In this document: piece after piece, positions 13,450 to 17,694 of the stretch
Numbering within the stretch: position 1 is the first letter of the stretch
Layout of the letters: each line of letters starts with the position of its first letter
DNA from: JABWBJ01 sp035646395
GTDB lineage: Bacteria; Gemmatimonadota; Gemmatimonadetes; Gemmatimonadales; Gemmatimonadaceae
DNA length: 17,694 nt
Direction of reading: 5' to 3'
NCBI GenBank assembly: GCA_035646395.1
Contig: DASRPK010000088.1
Span: 1-17,694, forward strand
Notes under the pieces: generated by a model
What the model saw: the letters and a program-made list of their open reading frames with translations, nothing else
Database searches by the model: none
Told to the model about the DNA's origin: nothing
Program-made: the position numbers and the translations under genes

Positions 13450-14121
13450 TCAGTCACTTTGGTTACCGTAGCGCGCCAGGGCGGCGGGGTCGCGGATGTC
13501 CACCCGCCGCCGGCCAAGTGTCACCCAGCCCTTGTCCTCGAACGTCTCGAGCACGCGGCTTACTACCACTCGTGCCGTGCCGACATGGGACGCGATCTCC
13601 TCGTGGCTCAGCGACAACGGGGCGTCAAGGCGGCCCGCTTCCGCCGCAAGCCAACTGGCGAGGCGGCGATCCACTCGCGCGAACGCTACCTCTTCCACGA
13701 GTGCCATCACGGTATCGAGCCTGCTGCCGAACTGCCCGAAGATGAAGGCGCGCAGCGGCTCACTCGTCGCCATGAGGTGCCGAAACACGTCGGTGGGTAC
13801 GAGCAGGGCAGTCACGTCCTCCACGACCGTCGCCTGTGCGGGATACCGCGCGTTGCTCAACAGGCAGCTGGCCGTGAGGATACATGTTTCGCCGGGTCCG
13901 ATGTGGTACAGCGTAATCTCCCGGCCGGAGTCAGACGTCCTGGCGACGCGGATACGACCGGCGATTACCAGTGCGATACCGGCGCACGTATCTCCTTCGC
14001 GAAGGTAGACCGTGCCTGCACGCAATGACCGCATCTGTGCACGCGCTTCGAGCTCCGCCAGTTCCGGCGGCGCCAGTGCCGCCAACATCGGGAATGCGGG
14101 CGCCGCAGCCGCCAGCCGCAC
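13450..14121 (-). CDS. Crp/Fnr-family transcriptional regulator with conserved-looking Cys pair
   Basis: A 223-residue protein read from GTG 14121, which has a strong GGAGGGG Shine-Dalgarno and shares one base with the TAG stop of the upstream peptidase gene. An in-frame ATG at 14241 would lie deep in that gene and is rejected. Residues about 10-115 form a cNMP-binding-type beta-barrel (REGDTCAGIALVIAGRIRV). Residues 167-210 form the winged helix-turn-helix (LSHEEIASHVGTARVVVSRVL). The barrel holds GETCILTASCLLS with Cys80 and Cys86 and an earlier Cys46. This CILTxSCLL block is typical of the Crp/Fnr group found next to DUF2892 genes and may sense redox or sulfur species; the sensing is inference. 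Residues for cAMP binding are not evident. Confidence 0.9.
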   Translation of the reverse strand: MRLAAAAPAFPMLAALAPPELAELEARAQMRSLRAGTVYLREGDTCAGIALVIAGRIRVARTSDSGREITLYHIGPGETCILTASCLLSNARYPAQATVVEDVTALLVPTDVFRHLMATSEPLRAFIFGQFGSRLDTVMALVEEVAFARVDRRLASWLAAEAGRLDAPLSLSHEEIASHVGTARVVVSRVLETFEDKGWVTLGRRRVDIRDPAALARYGNQSD

Positions 14122-15527
14122 TATCCCCCTCCGCTCGGAATCAGGTAGAACGCTTCCTGGCGCGGCCGGAAGAAGCGGTACCCATCCGCGGTAAGGTACG
14201 CGCAGTCCTCCATCATCACGAAGACTTTCTCCCCGCCCCACTCAGCCACCGGCGTGGCGGTGTTCAGCTCGATGGACATGTACGAGCCAGGACGGAGCGT
14301 GAGGGCCTGCGCGGACGGATTGGTGCGCTGGGCGCTGCGGAAGTCAATCGACGCACCTAACGCGTGCCCCTGTGCGCCCAGCGGGTGCGAATAGATCATC
14401 GCCTCGATCCCGCGCTCCTTCATCTCCGCCATGGTCGCGTTGAACACCTCGCCGCCGGTAAGGCCGGGACGCGCGTGTCGAAGCATGAGTGCGTCCTGCA
14501 GCGTGTGGGTATTGCGCAGTGCCGCACGCAACCCGGCCGGCGCCTCCGTCTCGCCCGGCTTGAGCACGTAGGCCATCTTCTGCCAGTCGGTGTCGAAGCC
14601 CATGTACGTGATGCCGAAGTCGATGTGGACCAGGTCTCCCGGCTGGATGATGAGGCCCTCGCGCGCCACGGCCAGGAAGCCGCGCGAGGTGGCGTTCGCC
14701 TCGGTCGCGCGCTGCACGCGAAGGTCAGGCTGGAACCAGGTGCGCACTCCGGCGGCCCACAGCATGTCGTAGAGGGCCCGTCGTACGTCGCCAACGGTGG
14801 TTCGGCCCGGGGTAATCACTTCCGCCGACAGCGCGCGCCTGACGATTTCCTCGGTCACCGTTACGGCGGTGCGATAATGCTCGAGCTCTTCGGGGAGGCG
14901 CGTGTCGAGGTACTCGATAATGAGCGGTGCGGCCGGAACAAAACGCGTCACCGCCTCGGATCCCATCGACTCGGCGATGAATCGGTGCGCGCCTTCACCG
15001 AGCGACCGCGTCTGGCCGCGCGATCCTCCGACGCCGAGTGCAATCGTTCTGGGCTGCCACTTGTCATACAGCGCCTTGAGCGTCGCCGCTGCCGGCAATG
15101 GTTCCGTCGTGGGCGCCTCGAAGAACCGGGCCAGGTTCTCCTCGATATAGCCGGTGAGGGCGTATTTCTTCAGCCCCTCGACGCCGCCGTCGATGAAGAC
15201 GAAGATGTCGCGGTTTCCGGTGTACGGCCGCGGGGGCGCGACGTACTGCGTGAGCGGGTCGTCGTGGAACTCCTCATTCACGATGATCCACATCCCCACG
15301 TCGTGTCGGCGCATCATGGGAAGGAGCATCTCGTGGCGCCTTGCCAGCCACGTTTCACGCACGGTGATCTGCTGCGACCACGGAAGGAGTTGCGCCGCCG
15401 AGGCGATGACTGGTCGGCGGGCAGACCGGGCGGTGTCCTGCGCGCCTGACGAGGCGGTGGCGACGAGAAACAGCAGGACGAGCCAGACACATTGGCTCCG
15501 GGGCAGTATGCGGAAGGTGGGTTTCAT
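14121..15527 (-). CDS. Secreted M24-family Xaa-Pro peptidase
   Basis: A 468-residue protein with a Sec signal peptide (hydrophobic 13-26, cleavage near SGAQ30). The N-terminal half (about 55-215) is a creatinase/prolidase-type N-domain. The C-terminal pita-bread domain has all five metal ligands of M24 peptidases: Asp303 (HIDFG), Asp314 (FDTDWQ), His381 (YSHPLG), Glu420 (MSIELN) and Glu440 (VMMEDC). It should cleave Xaa-Pro bonds of peptides in the periplasm using two metal ions. The substrate range (aminopeptidase or dipeptidase) is not resolved. It is followed by the Crp/Fnr gene with a one-base stop/start overlap, and lies 63 bp after the ABC permease gene on the same strand. Confidence 0.92.
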   Translation of the reverse strand: MKPTFRILPRSQCVWLVLLFLVATASSGAQDTARSARRPVIASAAQLLPWSQQITVRETWLARRHEMLLPMMRRHDVGMWIIVNEEFHDDPLTQYVAPPRPYTGNRDIFVFIDGGVEGLKKYALTGYIEENLARFFEAPTTEPLPAAATLKALYDKWQPRTIALGVGGSRGQTRSLGEGAHRFIAESMGSEAVTRFVPAAPLIIEYLDTRLPEELEHYRTAVTVTEEIVRRALSAEVITPGRTTVGDVRRALYDMLWAAGVRTWFQPDLRVQRATEANATSRGFLAVAREGLIIQPGDLVHIDFGITYMGFDTDWQKMAYVLKPGETEAPAGLRAALRNTHTLQDALMLRHARPGLTGGEVFNATMAEMKERGIEAMIYSHPLGAQGHALGASIDFRSAQRTNPSAQALTLRPGSYMSIELNTATPVAEWGGEKVFVMMEDCAYLTADGYRFFRPRQEAFYLIPSGGG

Positions 15528-15590
15528 GTCGAAGGGGCTTGGTCCGTTTTCGCTGCTATCGGAAAAGTCGCCACACGATTCTCATCAAGG

Positions 15591-17306
15591 TCATTTAACA
15601 GCCGAGGGTTCGGTTCGCTCGAAGAGACTGCCGAGGGGGAGTATTGCGATCGCGACTTCGGCAGCAAGGACGAAGATGCCGGCGAGGACGGCCGCTACCA
15701 TGCTTACGTCGCCGTTGAGCGATTGGGTGAACGCCCACATTAGCGCACCGGCAACCACTGGCACCACAAAAGAAATGCCGAGGACGAGGACGACGCCGAC
15801 TGAGGACAGGACGCTCTGGCCGAGGGACTCGATGCCTGGATTGCGCGCTCCGAGCTGGATCCATGCGGGAAACATGAGCGCCACGGCATTCTGGATCGCC
15901 GCACTCATCGCATTGATCGCACCTAACGCGAGGATCGCAATCATCGCCGCGGCTCCCAGGGGTATTGACGCGAAAGCCGGGCGGTCCGAAGCTGGCAGGA
16001 ACGCCAGCATGATGGCGATAAGCGCGGCCTGGAAGGCAGTAAGGGCAATCGTCGGCGGTGCAAGTTCCGCCATGATGATCTGTGACCCACGCAGGGGGTA
16101 GGTCTTGAGCAACGACAGGCTGAGCAGGTCCTGTCGAAGGTCGTGACGGACGACGCGCGCACCCAGGAACAACGACATCATCAGCATCCAACCTCCTGGC
16201 ATCAGTACGATCCACTCCTTGTCCTCGCCGCGCACAGGTAGCGCCTGAAGCACAGCTGTCAACGCCGCAATCAGGACGAGGGTGATGAGCGCCCCGCGAA
16301 GCACGCCGGCACGGAACATGGACATCGTGTTCTTCCAGACGATGGCGACGGCCGGCGCCCCCGTCGGCGCGAGGGGAATCCACCGACCTCTCGCGACGGT
16401 CCTTGGCGCGTTCTGAGTGGACACCAGACTGCCGCGGCGAAACGCCGCCATCCGCTGCGCGAAGTCGTGCGATGCGTGGGCTGCCGTCTCTTCGAACGCA
16501 ACCGTAGACGCGAGATGGATCCACAGCAGCTGTGCGACAATCGCGAGCAGCAGTGGCGCGAATTGAGCCGCGCTGAAATCCTCCGCGAAGAACGGCGCCA
16601 GCAACAGCTGAAACGGTGCCAGGGCGATCGACGCTGGCGGCAGCAGCAAGGCTTCGCGCAACGCGCGCCATGTCGACGCAGCGTCACCATGCGCTCCGGA
16701 GAAGACAGATGGGACGACGCCAGCCACCAGTCCGACGACCGCCGCCACCAGAACCGCCCGCATGACCAGCCGGACTCCCCGGCGCACTCCGCGCGCCGGC
16801 GGCACGAGGACGAGCGCGGCACCGAGACGGTGCAGGCTGAGGAACGAAAAGAACGCCCAGGCGGCGCCAAAGCGCACCACCGCGGGCTGCGTGCTCCCCC
16901 AGTAGCGAAGGGCGAACATCCAGAAGATGGCGTTAGGTACGACCAGCAGCTGCGTGCGCGCGACGCGATACGCGATCAGGACGCGTCGCGAGACGGGCGC
17001 CGGGAACAGCAGCTGCACCTCGGCCGGCGGAAACGCCAGCGCCAGCAATGTATCACGGCTGAACCAGAGGTGCACGGCACCGAGCAGCAATAGGGAGGCG
17101 ATGCCCCACCCGTACGCGGCACGGATCGGCGCAAACGGGTCGTCGCCGCGTTCCGGCATGCTGCCGGGCTGCCAGACCATTGAAGCGAGGAAGACCACAC
17201 CGATCAGCATGGCGGCTGCATAACGCGGGCTGCGCACGCGCTGGAGTTGGCGCGTCAGCCGGTTGACCGTCGTGCGCCAGATCAGGTACCACAGCGCCGC
17301 AATCAT
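15591..17306 (-). CDS. ABC transporter permease (putative ABC exporter type)
   Basis: A 571-residue polytopic membrane protein with roughly a dozen hydrophobic segments, for example about 31-46, 69-87, 108-130, 180-202, 245-268, 338-356, 370-385, 410-433, 440-467 and 500-560. It begins with MIAALWYLIWRTTVNRL and carries FPAPVSRRVLIAYRVAR at about 100-116, a pattern seen in the large putative ABC exporter permeases. The ATG overlaps the stop of the ATPase gene as ATGA, with GGAG 4 nt before it, so the two genes are translationally coupled and form one transporter. The substrate is unknown. Confidence 0.85.
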   Translation of the reverse strand: MIAALWYLIWRTTVNRLTRQLQRVRSPRYAAAMLIGVVFLASMVWQPGSMPERGDDPFAPIRAAYGWGIASLLLLGAVHLWFSRDTLLALAFPPAEVQLLFPAPVSRRVLIAYRVARTQLLVVPNAIFWMFALRYWGSTQPAVVRFGAAWAFFSFLSLHRLGAALVLVPPARGVRRGVRLVMRAVLVAAVVGLVAGVVPSVFSGAHGDAASTWRALREALLLPPASIALAPFQLLLAPFFAEDFSAAQFAPLLLAIVAQLLWIHLASTVAFEETAAHASHDFAQRMAAFRRGSLVSTQNAPRTVARGRWIPLAPTGAPAVAIVWKNTMSMFRAGVLRGALITLVLIAALTAVLQALPVRGEDKEWIVLMPGGWMLMMSLFLGARVVRHDLRQDLLSLSLLKTYPLRGSQIIMAELAPPTIALTAFQAALIAIMLAFLPASDRPAFASIPLGAAAMIAILALGAINAMSAAIQNAVALMFPAWIQLGARNPGIESLGQSVLSSVGVVLVLGISFVVPVVAGALMWAFTQSLNGDVSMVAAVLAGIFVLAAEVAIAILPLGSLFERTEPSAVK

Positions 17307-17694
17307 GATGCTCCGGGCTCGCCGGGGCGATCGCCGGTCAGGGCGAGAAAGAGCTCCTCGAGGCTGAGCCCAGCCAGCTCGGGTCTCTCTGTCATGATCT
17401 GGTCGGGCGTGCCTGACGCGATGGCCCGGCCGCGGTGGATCACGAGCAACGTGGTGCAGAGGGCCTCGACCAGATGTAGCAGATGCGAGCTGAGAACCAC
17501 CGCTGTGCCCTCCTGCGCTCTGGCGGCAATGGTCGCCCGCATCCGCCGGATCCCCGCCGGGTCCAGACCAGTCAATGGCTCGTCCAGGATCAGGGCAGAG
17601 GGACGGTGCAGGAGCCCACAGGCGATCGCGAGCTTCTGGCGCATCCCTCGCGAGAGTTCCAGCGGCAAGACGGATCGCTTCTCCGTCAACTCCA
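17303..17694 (-). CDS. ABC transporter ATPase, C-terminal part (N terminus outside window)
   Basis: The frame is open to the right edge, so only the last ~130 codons are seen. They include the signature loop LSRGMRQ, Walker B ALILDEPLTGLDP with its catalytic Glu, the H-loop His in SSHLLHLVEALC, and a C-terminal tail ending GDRPGEPGAS. The Walker A part lies beyond the window. A TTG at 17689 is in frame but is not a start: family sequence (ELTEKR) clearly continues upstream. The subunit partners the permease encoded by the overlapping next gene, and powers export by ATP hydrolysis on the cytoplasmic face. Confidence 0.92.
   Translation of the reverse strand, partial: ELTEKRSVLPLELSRGMRQKLAIACGLLHRPSALILDEPLTGLDPAGIRRMRATIAARAQEGTAVVLSSHLLHLVEALCTTLLVIHRGRAIASGTPDQIMTERPELAGLSLEELFLALTGDRPGEPGAS

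Larger units (their letters stand above)
205..16938. repeat. Dispersed highly iterated 8-mer CGTTAGGY (about 20 copies)
   Basis: Copies reading GTTAGG on plus begin at 594, 1206, 4400, 5186, 5516, 5744, 7928, 9025, 11089 and 16931. Copies reading CCTAAC on plus (GTTAGG on minus) begin at 205, 3032, 3556, 6300, 6762, 7710, 10493, 12838, 14355 and 15921. The base before GTTAGG is C in 19 of 20. The base after it is C in 11, T in 7, G in 2 and A in none. Strand use is 10 to 10 with gaps of about 0.2 to 1.8 kb. The copies are single words, not clusters. One is intergenic (9025), one forms a stop codon (3032) and the rest lie inside genes in more than one frame. Confidence 0.85.

Noticed and set aside
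13450..14241. 263-codon version of the Crp/Fnr gene starting at 14241
   Set aside because: It would extend 120 bp into the peptidase gene; GTG 14121 has a strong Shine-Dalgarno and gives the usual family length.
14364..15449. 361-codon open frame on plus
   Set aside because: It is antisense to the M24 peptidase, whose motifs are intact; the plus frame is Arg-rich with no recognisable domain, as expected for a high-GC shadow.
15154..16101. 315-codon open frame on plus
   Set aside because: It is antisense to the peptidase and ABC permease, with low-complexity composition and no motif.

Overview
The window is a high-GC bacterial chromosome segment of 17.7 kb with 16 protein genes, two of them cut by the window edges, plus one gene remnant. 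No rRNA, tRNA, CRISPR array, insertion sequence or phage gene was seen. The best guess for the lineage is Gemmatimonadota. The reasons are the N-terminal style of a Ser/Thr kinase remnant, the density of secreted and lipoprotein hydrolases, the many starts without a Shine-Dalgarno, and the overall coding style. This is inference from family resemblance, and Acidobacteriota or a similar high-GC soil phylum is not excluded.

Left third (1-5820): a secreted amidase-signature enzyme (minus, cut at its C terminus by the left edge) is divergent from a secreted metallo-beta-lactamase-fold protein whose upstream region carries five 7-bp tandem repeats. A small membrane zinc-finger anti-sigma-like protein follows. 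It faces a convergent alpha/beta-hydrolase lipoprotein. A UbiB/ABC1 atypical kinase is divergent from the hydrolase.

Middle (5839-12392): on the minus strand a large secreted mono-haem beta-propeller protein is translationally coupled to a MazG-like pyrophosphohydrolase. On the plus strand lies a compact ribbon-helix-helix/MazF toxin-antitoxin pair with a promoter that appears leaderless and three GGTAT boxes spaced exactly 11 bp apart. Next is a 1066-residue surface lipoprotein (Ig-like, cadherin-like and right-handed beta-helix regions).

Boundary (12393-12653): three successive perfect stem-loops run into the first 24 codons of a Ser/Thr protein kinase gene that breaks off inside its glycine-rich loop. 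This marks a deletion or rearrangement scar.

Right third (12654-17694): an AhpD/CMD-like protein on plus is convergent with a tightly packed minus-strand run. In transcription order this is ABC transporter ATPase (cut by the right edge), ABC permease, secreted M24 Xaa-Pro peptidase, Crp/Fnr-type regulator and DUF2892 membrane protein. Junctions are ATGA, 63 bp, a 1-nt overlap and 52 bp. The last gap holds a 23-bp dyad that could be a regulator site.

The most striking pattern is not a gene. The 8-mer CGTTAGGY occurs about 20 times, evenly spread and in equal numbers on both strands. It accounts for nearly every TTAG/CTAA in the window and occurs in genes, at a stop codon and in one intergenic gap. 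It behaves like a highly iterated genomic word comparable in kind to cyanobacterial HIP1 or DNA uptake sequences.
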